Shown: positions 26,086-35,467, counted from the first letter of the stretch. The stretch is 64,000 bases of DNA from Litorimonas taeanensis (GCF_003634015.1 NZ_RBII01000001.1:248001-312000); one strand, 5' to 3'. The notes: generated by a model from the letters alone, not told the origin. Numbers and translations: made by a program.

Positions 26086-27110
26086 GAGGCGGGTTTAAGC
26101 GTTCCAATCGCCCAAGCCGTTTCGCCTGATGCTTCAAGCCGTGCCAATACAGTCTCTGCATCAGAGGGTTTGACGCAGTAAACAAGGCCGATGCCGCAAT
26201 TAAAGGCGCGGCGCATTTCATCTTCGGCAATGCCGCCTGTTTCCTGCAACCAGTTAAACACGGCGGGGCGGGGCCAAGCCTTGAAATCAAATTCTGCTGC
26301 TAGGGTTTTGGGTAACATTCGCGGCGTATTATCCGTTAAACCGCCGCCGGTGATATGGGCTAATCCACTCACTAGGCCGTCACGTATAAGAGGCAGAGCG
26401 GATTTAATGTAAAGTTTTGTCGGTGCCATTAATGACGCACCCAAAGTTTGACCTTCTGCGAAAGGTGAGGGGGCATCCCACGCCAAACCAGAGCGCTCTA
26501 CGACTTTGCGAATAAGCGAATAGCCATTGGAATGCGGCCCTGATGACGCGACGCCAATAAGAACATCACCTTCGGCCATGTCAGCATGACGAGGGAGCAT
26601 CTGGTCGCGTTCGGCGGCGCCAACAACGAATCCTGCAAGATCAAAATCATCCCCTTCATACATGCCGGGCATTTCCGCGGTTTCGCCGCCAATAAGCGCG
26701 GCGCCCGCTTGGCGGCAACCTTCTGCAATACCGCTAATCACGGCTTTGGCGGCGTCAACATCCAGTCGCCCCGTTGCGAAATAGTCTAGGAAGAAGAGCG
26801 GTTCTGCACCGTTTGCCAAGACGTCATTGGCGCACATCGCCACGAGGTCAATGCCGACTGTGTCCAAGACGCCCGTATCTATGGCAATGCGTAACTTCGT
26901 ACCAACGCCATCTGTGCCCGAAATTAGGACAGGGTCTTTGAATCCAGCGGCCTTTAAATCAAAGGCTCCGCCGAAGCCCCCAATAGAGCCATCCGCCCCT
27001 GCGCGCCGTGTGGATTTTACTAATGGCTTAATTGCATCGACAAGGCGGTCGCCTTCATCAATATTCACACCCGCATCGGCATAGCTGAGACCGGAAGATT
27101 TATCTGACAT
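26082..27110 (-). CDS. purM: Phosphoribosylformylglycinamidine cyclo-ligase PurM
   Basis: PurM closes the imidazole ring (AIR synthetase), step five of purine synthesis. Visible blocks are [17 protein letters not shown], the glycine-rich [45 protein letters not shown] and [14 protein letters not shown] with its metal and ATP site residues. The length of 342 is typical. It is the first gene of the purMN pair and divergent from the DUF2066 gene. Confidence 0.98.
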   Translation of the reverse strand: MSDKSSGLSYADAGVNIDEGDRLVDAIKPLVKSTRRAGADGSIGGFGGAFDLKAAGFKDPVLISGTDGVGTKLRIAIDTGVLDTVGIDLVAMCANDVLANGAEPLFFLDYFATGRLDVDAAKAVISGIAEGCRQAGAALIGGETAEMPGMYEGDDFDLAGFVVGAAERDQMLPRHADMAEGDVLIGVASSGPHSNGYSLIRKVVERSGLAWDAPSPFAEGQTLGASLMAPTKLYIKSALPLIRDGLVSGLAHITGGGLTDNTPRMLPKTLAAEFDFKAWPRPAVFNWLQETGGIAEDEMRRAFNCGIGLVYCVKPSDAETVLARLEASGETAWAIGTLKPAS

Positions 27111-27264
27111 GATGAAGCCTTTTGCAATTTAAGCGCATAAAACGGATTCGCACCCGCGATACAAGGCGTTTAACCTATTCGAATGGGAAAAGACACCCAA
27201 AGACAGCCAAAGACAATGCAGAAGATGGCTTTTAAATTCTCGCAAAGCGCTGTATCGCTTTTGC

Positions 27265-28320
27265 ATGATAAAATTTGTGACACGATTGGCGTTGGCGCCG
27301 TTTTTCTTGGTTTTGTTTTGGGGCTTGAGTGCTCAGGCAGCCGACCCCTTTACGGTTGTTGGCGTTTCCGTTGATGCGACGGGGCGTAGCGCGATTGAAG
27401 CGCAAACAAAAGCTATTCAAGACGGTCAAATGCGCGCGGCACAAGCGGTTCTTGAACGCCTGACACTTTCTAGTGAGCGCGAAGCCAAGTCTTTGCCAGC
27501 CTTAAACCAAGATACTGTCGCGCGTATGATACGGGCGCTAGAAATTGCTAATGAGAAACGCTCGGCCAATCGTTATTTGGGCGACATCACAGTCGCCTTT
27601 AACCCACGCGAAGTACAGGCATATCTGCAAGGCTTGGGCCTGAATATGGTGACCTCGCAATCCAGAAAGCGCGTTGTCTTGCCTTATTACCGCGGAGAGT
27701 TAGACCCACAAAGTGGTTGGTTCCGGGATTGGACGTCATCAAAATATGCTCATGCGCTGACGCCTATAGAAATTATTCCACAGGATAAATTTAACCTAGT
27801 CCCACGTAATGCGCAGACCCTTATGTCTATGACGCCGGGGGAGCTCGCCGATTTGGGCCGTACGCTGGGGGTGGAACAAATCCTCGTAACGGATGGTATT
27901 GATGGCTTTGCAGGCTTTGATGCTGCAACCGTTGATATTGCTTTGGACACGGGCGATCGCCGCGATATCCGCGTTGACAAATTTGCCTTGGGCGGGCTGA
28001 CATATGCAGACGCAATTGTGCAGAACATGGAAGAAGAATGGAAACGCAATACGGTGACTTTGGCCTCTGACGCGGTCACTATCGCGGTATCCGTGCTTTA
28101 TCGTTCACAAGCCGAATGGCAGACTTTGAAAGCCGCGATAGATAGCGCAGCACAAATCCAAGATGCGCGTCTTGATGCGATGTCCAAAGACGGCGCTTTG
28201 ATGAGTGTAACTTATGCCGGGAATATGGATCGCCTTAAGCGGGAACTGGCTTTCAAAGGTGTTGATATTCGCCAAGATCCCAAGCTCGGTATGATTCTGA
28301 CCCGCTCTGGTCGCCGTTAA
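27265..28320 (+). CDS. DUF2066 exported protein
   Basis: A 351-residue exported protein with a signal peptide (FVTRLALAPFFLVLFWGLSAQA). It belongs to DUF2066: VVGVSVDATGRSAIEAQTKA, a QAVLERLTL motif, and VVLPYYRGELDPQSGW. Function is unknown. In Caulobacter-like genomes a DUF2066 gene is often next to hdaA, and here hdaA follows after 14 bases, so the two are almost certainly one transcript. Confidence 0.87.
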   Translation: MIKFVTRLALAPFFLVLFWGLSAQAADPFTVVGVSVDATGRSAIEAQTKAIQDGQMRAAQAVLERLTLSSEREAKSLPALNQDTVARMIRALEIANEKRSANRYLGDITVAFNPREVQAYLQGLGLNMVTSQSRKRVVLPYYRGELDPQSGWFRDWTSSKYAHALTPIEIIPQDKFNLVPRNAQTLMSMTPGELADLGRTLGVEQILVTDGIDGFAGFDAATVDIALDTGDRRDIRVDKFALGGLTYADAIVQNMEEEWKRNTVTLASDAVTIAVSVLYRSQAEWQTLKAAIDSAAQIQDARLDAMSKDGALMSVTYAGNMDRLKRELAFKGVDIRQDPKLGMILTRSGRR

Positions 28321-28334
28321 TTCAAGGCCCGATT

Positions 28335-28961
28335 ATGGCCCAAATACCGCTCGACCTCGCGCCTATTGCGGCAACAGGTTTCGATAGTTTCATCATCACA
28401 GACACAAACCGTATCGCGGTTACGGCTCTGCGTGCTTGGCCAGATTGGCCTGCGCCGATCATGCTCCTCCTTGGCCCGTCTGGAACAGGCAAAACACATT
28501 TAGGCAAAGCGTGGAAAGATCTGAGCCACGGATTGCTGGCTGATGCGGCGGATGAAATGGAAGAGACTGCCTTGTTTGCACAAATGAACCAAGCTTTGAA
28601 CGGCGAAGTGTCTGGCATGCTGCTGACCTCTGATAAACCAATCACAGAGTGGGGCACACAAATACCCGATTTGCGCTCACGTCTTAATAGCACACCTGTT
28701 ATGGTCATGGATGATTATGACGACGACGTGTTAGAGCCCATACTGCGAAAATTATTCGAAGATAGGGGCCGCATTATCACCAAAGACTTGGTTGATTATA
28801 TCCTTCGTTATCAAGACCGCGAAGTCGGGTCATTGCGGGCCTTGGTTCGTACTCTAGACGAAGCCGCCTTGGCTGAAAATGCAGATTTGACTAAATATTT
28901 CGCTGCACACTTCTTAGCGGGCCGCCTAGAACGGGATTTGTTTTCCGGCCCAATCGATTAA
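28335..28961 (+). CDS. hdaA: HdaA, DnaA-related replication regulator
   Basis: HdaA, like E. coli Hda, promotes hydrolysis of DnaA-bound ATP with the sliding clamp and limits initiation to once per cycle. The N-terminus AQIPLDL is a beta-clamp binding motif. The AAA+ core follows, with Walker A LLLGPSGTGKTHLGKAW near residue 45, the Walker B-like VMVMDDYDDD and a small C-terminal helical domain (RDREVGSLRALVRTLDEAAL, with the sensor Arg). At 208 residues it is short, without the DnaA DNA-binding domain, as expected for Hda. Its 3' end overlaps the convergent SDR gene by 36 bases. Confidence 0.92.
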   Translation: MAQIPLDLAPIAATGFDSFIITDTNRIAVTALRAWPDWPAPIMLLLGPSGTGKTHLGKAWKDLSHGLLADAADEMEETALFAQMNQALNGEVSGMLLTSDKPITEWGTQIPDLRSRLNSTPVMVMDDYDDDVLEPILRKLFEDRGRIITKDLVDYILRYQDREVGSLRALVRTLDEAALAENADLTKYFAAHFLAGRLERDLFSGPID

Positions 28962-29666
28962 ATGACCTGAATCACTCTGATCGGCTTTATCAATCACGTT
29001 GAGTAGTTTTAAGCTCGCATATTCGGGGGTAAATAATTTACCTTCTGCCACATTGGCCTGAAAAGGCTTGGATAAATTTGTATCGACGGTGCCTGGATGC
29101 AATCCAAGAATAATGGTGTCTTTGCTGCGTCGTCTCTGTTCGATGGCGAGTGTTTTAATCACCATATTAAGCGCGGCTTTTGAAGCTCGATAAGCATACC
29201 ACCCACCAATGCCGTTGTCTGATATGCTGCCGACGCGTGCCGATAGGGCTGCAAATATTGTTTTTCTATCGCGCCGAAGCAGCGGAAGAAAATATTTCGC
29301 GGTCATGGCTGGCCCAATCGTGTTGACCCTAAAGTTCATTTCGAGACCTTCAAAAGTCAGTGAACGGTAGGTCTTCTCTGGGGTGATAGACGGGTTATGC
29401 AGAAAGCCAGTCGCGAGAATAATAAGGTCAAAGTCCCCATGCGCTTTTAACGCGGCTGATGTTTTCTCTAAGTCATCTTCCTTGGTAAAATCGAATACCA
29501 TATTAACGACCTTATGAGATTTGTGCGGTTTGCCCTGACGTGACAGAGCATAAATCTGAGCGACTTGGTCAGAGGCAGATAGGTGATCTATTAAGGCTGT
29601 ACCGATGCCACCATTTGCCCCGATAATAATAACGCGAAGTTCCTCACCCATCGTTGGTATAATCAT
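28926..29666 (-). CDS. Short-chain dehydrogenase/reductase (CsgA/C-factor-like)
   Basis: An NAD(P)-binding Rossmann protein of the SDR family, 246 residues. The cofactor loop is IIGANGGIGTAL at about residues 14-25, the acidic VVNMVFDF follows, then ILATGF in place of NNAG, MNFRVNTIGPAM, the active-site Tyr-x3-Lys in YAYRASKAALNM, and LHPGTVDTNLS. These features match the C-factor-type SDRs. The substrate is unknown. GGAG seven bases before the ATG at 29666 supports this start. Its 3' end lies inside hdaA on the other strand. Confidence 0.9.
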   Translation of the reverse strand: MIIPTMGEELRVIIIGANGGIGTALIDHLSASDQVAQIYALSRQGKPHKSHKVVNMVFDFTKEDDLEKTSAALKAHGDFDLIILATGFLHNPSITPEKTYRSLTFEGLEMNFRVNTIGPAMTAKYFLPLLRRDRKTIFAALSARVGSISDNGIGGWYAYRASKAALNMVIKTLAIEQRRRSKDTIILGLHPGTVDTNLSKPFQANVAEGKLFTPEYASLKLLNVIDKADQSDSGHLIDWAGKQIPF

Positions 29667-29737
29667 ATTTTACTCCGCAAGAGAGGGTTAAGGTTTAGGT
29701 TTCATGGGGAGATTGCATGAAGACTAGTCCATGAAGG

Positions 29738-29887
29738 CTAGTCGGTGAGTCTTTTGCTCTGTGTTTTACATCGCACGGAACAATAACGCACTTCATCCCA
29801 GTTTCGTTCCCACTTCTTGCGCCATGTGAAGGGCCGTTCGCATGTTTTACAAATTTTTGTGGGAAGGTGAGATTTCGCATGCGCCAT
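29738..29887 (-). CDS. DUF2256 mini-protein (Cys-rich, 49 residues)
   Basis: Too short for most automatic calls. The minus-strand frame from the ATG at 29887 to the TAG at 29738 reads [20 protein letters not shown], then [20 protein letters not shown], then KTQSKRLTD. This is the DUF2256 pattern: [19 protein letters not shown] followed by WDEVxYCSxxC, two Cys pairs that look like a zinc ribbon. Function is unknown. A second frame over the same bases (66 codons) has no such match and is rejected. The gene lies between the SDR gene and the divergent DUF4287 gene. Confidence 0.9.
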   Translation of the reverse strand: MAHAKSHLPTKICKTCERPFTWRKKWERNWDEVRYCSVRCKTQSKRLTD

Positions 29888-29948
29888 AAAATCACATATA
29901 TAACTTATTGGGGTTTCACTCTATAAAAAGAAAAATCAGGAGACTAGC

Positions 29949-30491
29949 ATGGCATCACCCGAACAACATTTAGAGACTATGCTCTCTAATATTCCTGAAA
30001 AAACAGGGAAAACTTTGGCAGACTGGTTGGCGCTAGTGGAGAAAGAGGGCCTGAAGAAACACGTGAAAATCATGAACTTTCTAAAGAAAGAACATGGTTT
30101 AACACATGGTTATGCGAATCTGATTTCGACGAAAGCCCGTGATAAAGGGGAACCTATTGACCTTGTGGCTGTGCAATATTCGGGCGTAAAGGCGGGATTG
30201 AAACCTATCTATGACACAATCATGGCTTTCGCGGAAACGCTGGGTGAGGATGTCGAAGTTTCGCCCAAGAAAGCAGGCGTCAGCTTACGCAGAAAAAAGC
30301 AATTTGCTTTGATTACGCCCGCGACCAAATCTCGAATTGACCTGGGCCTCGCCTTGACAGGGGAACCCATAGAAGGGCGCCTCGAAGGCTATAACGCCAT
30401 GTGTAGCCATCGAATCCGTTTAGAGACAGTCGAGCAATTTGATGATCAGGTTCGCGCCTGGTTGACGGAATCTTATTCGCGCTGTGGCTAG
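29949..30491 (+). CDS. DUF4287/DUF5655 domain protein
   Basis: A 180-residue cytoplasmic protein in two parts. Residues 1-75 match DUF4287 (HLETMLSNIPEKTGKTLADW, then LKKEHGLTHGYANLIS). Residues 90-180 resemble DUF5655 (YDTIMAFAETLGEDVEVSPK, then RKKQFALITPATKSRIDLGL). The pairing is common in proteins of unknown function. AGGAG precedes the ATG. It is alone on the plus strand, divergent from the DUF2256 gene. Confidence 0.85.
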   Translation: MASPEQHLETMLSNIPEKTGKTLADWLALVEKEGLKKHVKIMNFLKKEHGLTHGYANLISTKARDKGEPIDLVAVQYSGVKAGLKPIYDTIMAFAETLGEDVEVSPKKAGVSLRRKKQFALITPATKSRIDLGLALTGEPIEGRLEGYNAMCSHRIRLETVEQFDDQVRAWLTESYSRCG

Positions 30492-30597
30492 TTGTTTTTG
30501 TGTCACTTGCGGTGGATATTGGATGAGGCTTGATTATTTGCGCAGAATAACAAAATAGACCTTGGTGCTTGGGGAGGATGTATGAAATGAAGTTACT

Positions 30598-31800
30598 ATG
30601 TACCCTCTAATCGCATTAATTAGTTTGGCTATTTTAATCAGCCTTGCGCTTTTTCCATTGGCGCGAAAATCTGGCACGCCCCTTTTACTCGTTATCTTGG
30701 CAGTTGGCATGATGGCCGGTGAAGATGGGTTTGGCGGAATCCAATTTGATAATTTTCAACTTGCTTTTGATCTTGGCAGCGTAGCTCTTGCCTTTATTCT
30801 ATTCGCAGGCGGGGTCGAAACCGATAAGGGCGTCTTCAAATCCTCTGGAGTGCCGGCGTTAATACTGGCTTTCCCCGGCGTCATCATTACCGCCGCTGTA
30901 GTGGGTGTCGGCGCTTATTTAGTCCTTGATATGCCATTGATGATCGCGCTTCTATTAGGCGCGGTTGTGGCGCCCACAGATGCGGCCGCGACCTTTATGT
31001 TGATACAGCAAGGCGGTTTAAACATACCTGACAGAGTTAAAAATACGCTTTTGCTGGAATCGGGTTTCAATGACCCTGCTGGAATTTGTTTAACGATTAT
31101 CTTGACCGTCATAGTCGGGACTACCTTGCAATCTAATCCGCATGAATGGTTGGGGTATGGGAAATTGATTGCCTCGCAATTTGGTTTTGGCATCATCGGT
31201 GGCATTGTCGGGGGACGATGGCTCGTCGAGTTGTTAAACCGATTACCCATGCCTGTGGGCACCTATCCTGTTCTGGCCATATTTGGGGCGCTATTTATCT
31301 TTTCTGTCACAGGCATGGTCGGGGGGTCGGGCTTTCTCGCTATCTATATGGCGGGCATTGCCGTCCGAAATGGATTGAAAGTCCCACTTGAGCGCATTGC
31401 GAATTTCAGTGAAGGTATGCAATGGGTCAGTCAAATCATGTTGTTCTTGATATTGGGTCTGCTTGTTACGCCAAGCGAGTTACCAAGCGCCATAATGCCA
31501 GCTATAATCTGCGCGCTGATTTTAACATTTGTGGCGCGGCCCATTGCTGTATTTACCAGTCTTGGCGCAATGAAATTCAATATAAGAGAGCTGACCTTCC
31601 TAAGCTGGGTGGGCTTGCGTGGCGCAGTGCCAATATTGCTCGCAATTTACCCTGTGATAACGCCCGGGCCTGTTACGCCTCTCTTTTTCAATATTGTCTT
31701 CGTCATCGTTGTGGCCTCGCTTATTTTACAAGGCTTTACGGCAGGGGCCCTAGGCAGAGTCTTAAATCTCGATGAGGGCTTGAAAACGCCGCCTCTTTAG
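30598..31800 (+). CDS. Cation/proton antiporter, NhaP/CPA1-like, short form
   Basis: A 400-residue inner-membrane protein with about 12 hydrophobic spans. Blocks typical of the CvrA/NhaP2-like CPA1 group are visible: MMAGEDGFGGIQFDN, FILFAGGVETDKG, GAVVAPTDAAATFML (with the acidic site) and LLESGFNDPAGICLT with the functional Asp, later WVGLRGAVPILLAIYP. CvrA proteins carry a C-terminal TrkA-C regulatory domain and have about 570 residues. This one ends soon after the last span, so that domain is absent. The ion (K+ or Na+) cannot be told. Its stop overlaps the convergent peptidase gene by four bases. Confidence 0.88.
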   Translation: MYPLIALISLAILISLALFPLARKSGTPLLLVILAVGMMAGEDGFGGIQFDNFQLAFDLGSVALAFILFAGGVETDKGVFKSSGVPALILAFPGVIITAAVVGVGAYLVLDMPLMIALLLGAVVAPTDAAATFMLIQQGGLNIPDRVKNTLLLESGFNDPAGICLTIILTVIVGTTLQSNPHEWLGYGKLIASQFGFGIIGGIVGGRWLVELLNRLPMPVGTYPVLAIFGALFIFSVTGMVGGSGFLAIYMAGIAVRNGLKVPLERIANFSEGMQWVSQIMLFLILGLLVTPSELPSAIMPAIICALILTFVARPIAVFTSLGAMKFNIRELTFLSWVGLRGAVPILLAIYPVITPGPVTPLFFNIVFVIVVASLILQGFTAGALGRVLNLDEGLKTPPL

Positions 31801-33065
31801 ACACCAAATGGATCATCGATAGATTTGGATAAAGGAGAGAAGAGGACTGGGCCTTTGGCGCTCATGTAAAGACAGTCCTCGAGGCGAACTCCGAATTTTT
31901 CTGGGAGGTATAAGCCGGGCTCATTTGAAAAGCACATGCCAGGGGCGAGGGGAGTCGTCTCGCCGCGTACGAAATTAACGGGTTCATGCCCATCCATGCC
32001 AATACCGTGACCTAAGCGGTGCGTCAGTCCCGGCGCCGCATAATCAGGGCCAAATCCTTGAGCCGTGTAATAATCCCGCACAGCGCTATCGACACGGCCC
32101 GCCTCTGTACCCAGCACAGCGGTTTCAAGGGCTAGTTCTTGTCCGCGTTTGACGGTGTCCCAAACATGTCTTTGTTCTTTGGTGGGGTCGCCCATCACCC
32201 ATGTTCGTGAAATATCAGATTCATAATCATGCACACTGGCGCCGCAATCCATTAGGATGATTTCGCCTTCTTTGACGGTATATTCTACGCCGCTGCCATG
32301 TGGATAGGCACTGGACGGGCCGATAAGCGCCATTGAAAACTGTACGGTGCCGCCAAGAGCCACTGTTGCTTCGCTCATCATCTTGGAAATATCATGGCGG
32401 GTCATTCCGACCTCGACTTTGGGGTAAATATGACGATAGGCGGCTAGGGTAATATCGTTTGCCGTTTGCATCAGCGACAATTCAGCCGCGGATTTATACA
32501 TGCGACAACCACGCGTTATCGGCTGCCCAGACACTAGCTTCACACTAGCGTTTTCGGTTTTCAGACCTGTGGTAATGAAATTTCGAGTTGTCTCTTCGAT
32601 AGCGACAGGTTTGTCGAGGGCCTTATTCTCTTTTAAGTAATCAATAATGCGTTTGAATGGGCTTTCGTCTTCGTGCCATGTGCGAACATCGTCGCCAAAT
32701 GTCATGCTTTCACGGATAGAAGGCTCTTCGAAAAAAGGCGTGATAATAGAAAACCCACCATCAGCGGTGATTACGGCGCCGGTAAAGCGTTCGGAACGCC
32801 ACCAGCGCACGCCCGTAAAGTAAACAAGTGAAGAGCCGGCCTCGACTATGAGCGCGCCTATACCGCGCTCTTGCATAAGTTTTTGTGCTTTCTCAATACG
32901 GGCTTTGCGCTCCGCCACTGAGATAGGTACCGCATGTTTCGCAAGATTGGGTAGTGAAAGGGAAGAGGTTGTGACTGATGGGGGCGTAGGCTTGCAGCCA
33001 GCCAGTGATAATCCTCCTAGGCTCGCTAACCCTGTTAGCACTGTTCTTTTCGTCATTAATGACAT
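31797..33065 (-). CDS. M24B metallopeptidase, Xaa-Pro aminopeptidase-like, lipoprotein
   Basis: A 422-residue peptidase of the aminopeptidase P/prolidase family. The N-terminus looks like a lipoprotein or Tat-type signal: TKRTVLTGLASLGGLSLAGC. An N-terminal creatinase-like domain follows, then the pita-bread domain with the five metal ligands in order: MDCGASVHDYESDISRTW (both Asp), HRLGHGIGMDGHEP (His), FSNEPGLYLP (Glu) and VRLEDCLYM (Glu). It should remove residues before Pro from peptides in the periplasm. GGGAG lies well placed before the ATG at 33065. Confidence 0.92.
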   Translation of the reverse strand: MSLMTKRTVLTGLASLGGLSLAGCKPTPPSVTTSSLSLPNLAKHAVPISVAERKARIEKAQKLMQERGIGALIVEAGSSLVYFTGVRWWRSERFTGAVITADGGFSIITPFFEEPSIRESMTFGDDVRTWHEDESPFKRIIDYLKENKALDKPVAIEETTRNFITTGLKTENASVKLVSGQPITRGCRMYKSAAELSLMQTANDITLAAYRHIYPKVEVGMTRHDISKMMSEATVALGGTVQFSMALIGPSSAYPHGSGVEYTVKEGEIILMDCGASVHDYESDISRTWVMGDPTKEQRHVWDTVKRGQELALETAVLGTEAGRVDSAVRDYYTAQGFGPDYAAPGLTHRLGHGIGMDGHEPVNFVRGETTPLAPGMCFSNEPGLYLPEKFGVRLEDCLYMSAKGPVLFSPLSKSIDDPFGV

Positions 33066-33127
33066 GTCATTCTCCCCATTCTCTTTTTAACCTGTTGTCT
33101 ATTTATCCAGCAAAGGTCTAGAGCGCG

Positions 33128-33847
33128 CTAGAGTTTATATGTGAACTCGATTTCATCACCCATTTCAGGTTTAAGATTGTGATAGTCTGCAGCGCCGCTT
33201 GTAACCCATTGATAAAGCGCGGTTTCAGCGGAGTTGGCAATAGACCCTGTCATACATTCTATCCATTTCAGATCCGCAATTTTGTCAGGGGTTGCCCCGA
33301 CAGTGAAAATAATTGTGCATTTGCGGGTACCATCTCTGTCGCCTCTATCCTTTCCTTGACCAGAGGCGCCGTTGGGCCCCGTCGCATAGGCTTTCCTCGC
33401 CCCGGGTTTCGCGGATAGGTCTGGAATAGTGATGTCAATTTCAGGGCGTTGAGGAGGGTTAAAGTGGTGATTGAATTGGGTTTCGACATCTAATCGACGT
33501 GGAGGCTCTTGGCTATCGATTGAAAGTTTTGTGGCTATGGCGGGTGGCGGCACAATGGGGTTTTTTAATTTTTGCGTTTCATCCATCATTTTTTCAAGAA
33601 CTGTTGGCTCTATTTCCAATTGGGTGGCCTTTTCAATTGATGGCTTTATCACGTCTAGCCGCGCCTCTGAACGCTCTATGTAGTGCGTGCGGATTAATGC
33701 TGTCATGATTAAGAATATTAGCAGGGTGATAAAGGCCCCAAAAATGAAAGCTACTGCATATCGAAATGGCGCTGTTTCAACCAATTGCAATAGTCTGTTG
33801 GGCTGAGTTGATGGGGCGTGGAGGGGGGCTTGAGGTCTGGTTAGCAT
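33128..33847 (-). CDS. TonB-like energy-transducer or membrane-anchored periplasmic protein
   Basis: A 239-residue protein with a cytoplasmic N-terminus, one membrane span (YAVAFIFGAFITLLIFLIMT, about 30-49), a Pro-rich periplasmic section (KNPIVPPPAIATKL, NPPQRPEIDITI) and a compact C-terminal domain with a Cys pair (RKCTIIFTVG, IECMTGSIA). The C-terminal part may be a distant TonB-C domain. No exbB or exbD is near. The M24B peptidase gene starts about 60 bases after its stop, so one transcript is possible. Confidence 0.65.
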   Translation of the reverse strand: MLTRPQAPLHAPSTQPNRLLQLVETAPFRYAVAFIFGAFITLLIFLIMTALIRTHYIERSEARLDVIKPSIEKATQLEIEPTVLEKMMDETQKLKNPIVPPPAIATKLSIDSQEPPRRLDVETQFNHHFNPPQRPEIDITIPDLSAKPGARKAYATGPNGASGQGKDRGDRDGTRKCTIIFTVGATPDKIADLKWIECMTGSIANSAETALYQWVTSGAADYHNLKPEMGDEIEFTYKL

Positions 33848-34054
33848 AAGTACGGATTAAGCCCCTCCCTGATTGGTTCGCAATAGGCGGCTTTATGAAT
33901 AGGTCTATAGAGGGCTCTGCACCAGAGATTTTTAATTTCGAGGCCAAAGCCTGTCCTTTGGACACCCTATATTAGGCGGCATATATTCGGCGTTTGGAGG
34001 GATTATACGGTAGAAAAGAGCCGGCGCAGATAACAAAGAGTGAGAAAAGAACAT

Positions 34055-34084
34055 AAAAAAACCGCCCTAAACAGAGCGGTTTTT
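34055..34084 (-). terminator. Rho-independent terminator after the atp (F0) operon
   Basis: AAAAACCGC and GCGGTTTTT enclose ten bases and are followed on the minus strand by a T run. It lies about 22 bases past the atpF stop. Confidence 0.88.
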
Positions 34085-34106
34085 AATTCGATGTTATGAG
34101 ATCGCT

Positions 34107-34622
34107 TTAGTTTAAAACTTTACCCATTTGCGCAATGCCATCTTTGATGAGGCTGGCATGGTCAGCAGGCTTTAAGCTCGTTTTCAAAACACTTTCAGCC
34201 GCCTCTAATGCAAGGTCAGCAGCTTTAGCTTTTACTTCGGCCATGGCTTGAGCTTCGGCTGTTGCAATTTTAGCTTCGGCTTGAGCCGCGCGGCGTTCAA
34301 GACGCTCTGACAAGTCTTTACGCGCCTGTGTCGCCATGGCTTCAGCGTCGTGTTTTGCTTGTTTAACAATAGAGTCGGCGAGCTCTTCGGCTTCTTTTTG
34401 CTTGCGCATATAAGATGCAAGAAGCGTTTGTGCTTCTTCGCGAAGGCGACGGGCTTCGTCGAGTTCGTTTTTGATATCTTCAGCGCGTTTATCGAGCGAT
34501 TCATTGATGCCTTTTAGAGCCCCTTTTTGAAGGACAAAGGCTAAAAATAGAACGAGGGGAACCAAGACCCATAATTTGGAATCAAGATACCAAGGCGTTC
34601 CGACAGCAGCGTTAATCAACAT
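34107..34622 (-). CDS. atpF: ATP synthase F0 subunit b
   Basis: Subunit b forms part of the peripheral stalk that holds F1 still. A single N-terminal membrane span (LWVLVPLVLFLAFVL, about 17-31) leads to a very long charged helix (DKRAEDIKNELDEARRLREE) that should coil with b'. The 171-residue length is normal. It is the last gene of atpI-atpB-atpE-b'-b, 15 bases after b'. The F1 genes are not in this window, which is usual for alphaproteobacteria. Confidence 0.93.
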   Translation of the reverse strand: MLINAAVGTPWYLDSKLWVLVPLVLFLAFVLQKGALKGINESLDKRAEDIKNELDEARRLREEAQTLLASYMRKQKEAEELADSIVKQAKHDAEAMATQARKDLSERLERRAAQAEAKIATAEAQAMAEVKAKAADLALEAAESVLKTSLKPADHASLIKDGIAQMGKVLN

Positions 34623-34637
34623 GACGAGGGCGCCTTT

Positions 34638-35162
34638 CTATTTCATCGCAGCGCGTAATTGCGCAGCGGTTGTTGTTTTATTGGTAAGAGCTTTGACGAT
34701 CTCAATAGCGGTTTCAGAGGCAATTGTTTCAACATTTGCCAAAGCTTTTTCGCGAAGACCCGCAATACGCGTTTCAGCCGCTTCAGCCTCTTTTGCGGCT
34801 TGTAAATCAGCGGCAGCAATTTCTGAAGAGAGTTCGTCATTGATTGACTGGCGCGTCGCCTCGGCCACATTATGGGCTTTGGCGCGCGCATCATTCAATT
34901 TTTGATGATAAGCTTTTTCAGCTTCCTCGGCTTCTGCTTGCATACGCGATGCAGAATCCAAATCATCAGAGATTCGGTCTTTACGTTCAACAATTCCATC
35001 TGCCAATTTTGGCAAAATGAACTTAGATAGAACGAAATAAAGGATGCCAAAGACGATAATAAGCCAGAAAATCTGGTTTCCCCAAGTCGAGAAATCGAAT
35101 TGCGGCAATCCGCCAGACGCAGCGTGTTCTGCAACATCAGAGTGGTGTGTTTCGGCCGCCAT
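34638..35162 (-). CDS. atpF2: ATP synthase F0 subunit b' (second b-type stalk subunit)
   Basis: Alphaproteobacteria carry two different b subunits that form a heterodimer. This one has the b' start LPQFDFSTWGNQIFWLIIVF, one membrane span, then KLADGIVERKDRISDDLDSA and a long alanine/glutamate-rich helix, 174 residues in all. It follows atpE after 77 bases and precedes atpF, as expected. Confidence 0.93.
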   Translation of the reverse strand: MAAETHHSDVAEHAASGGLPQFDFSTWGNQIFWLIIVFGILYFVLSKFILPKLADGIVERKDRISDDLDSASRMQAEAEEAEKAYHQKLNDARAKAHNVAEATRQSINDELSSEIAAADLQAAKEAEAAETRIAGLREKALANVETIASETAIEIVKALTNKTTTAAQLRAAMK

Positions 35163-35239
35163 GGGTCGTCTCCGGTCAATATCGGATTAGAGTCACTGAG
35201 AGCAGCTCTAATCCGTAAAAAATAAGTCGAAGCGTAAAA

Positions 35240-35467
35240 TTACGCAGCGAACAAGATGATCATCGCAAGAACGAAGCCGAAAAGGCCAGTCGCTTCGCAA
35301 AGCGCAAAACCAAGAAGAAGGTTTGTGCGTTGGCCAGCGGCAGCTGATGGGTTGCGTAATGCACCGGCTAGGTAGTTAGAGAAGATTGAACCAATACCGA
35401 CGCCGGCACCGATTAGAGCTGTACCGGCAAGACCTGCGCCGATGTATTTTGCTGCTTCTGCTTCCAT
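35240..35467 (-). CDS. atpE: ATP synthase F0 subunit c
   Basis: Subunit c forms the rotating proteolipid ring. The 75-residue product is two membrane helices (AKYIGAGLAGTALIGAGVGI and NLLLGFALCEATGLFGFVLA) joined by the polar loop RNPSAAAGQ. The proton-carrying Glu lies in CEATGLFG in helix 2. A longer reading extends 24 codons into atpB, but AAGGAG before the ATG at 35467 and the family length decide the start. Confidence 0.97.
   Translation of the reverse strand: MEAEAAKYIGAGLAGTALIGAGVGIGSIFSNYLAGALRNPSAAAGQRTNLLLGFALCEATGLFGFVLAMIILFAA

Noticed and set aside
29695-29895. 66-codon frame downstream of the SDR gene
   Set aside because: It covers the DUF2256 gene in another frame, and only the DUF2256 frame shows a conserved Cys pattern.
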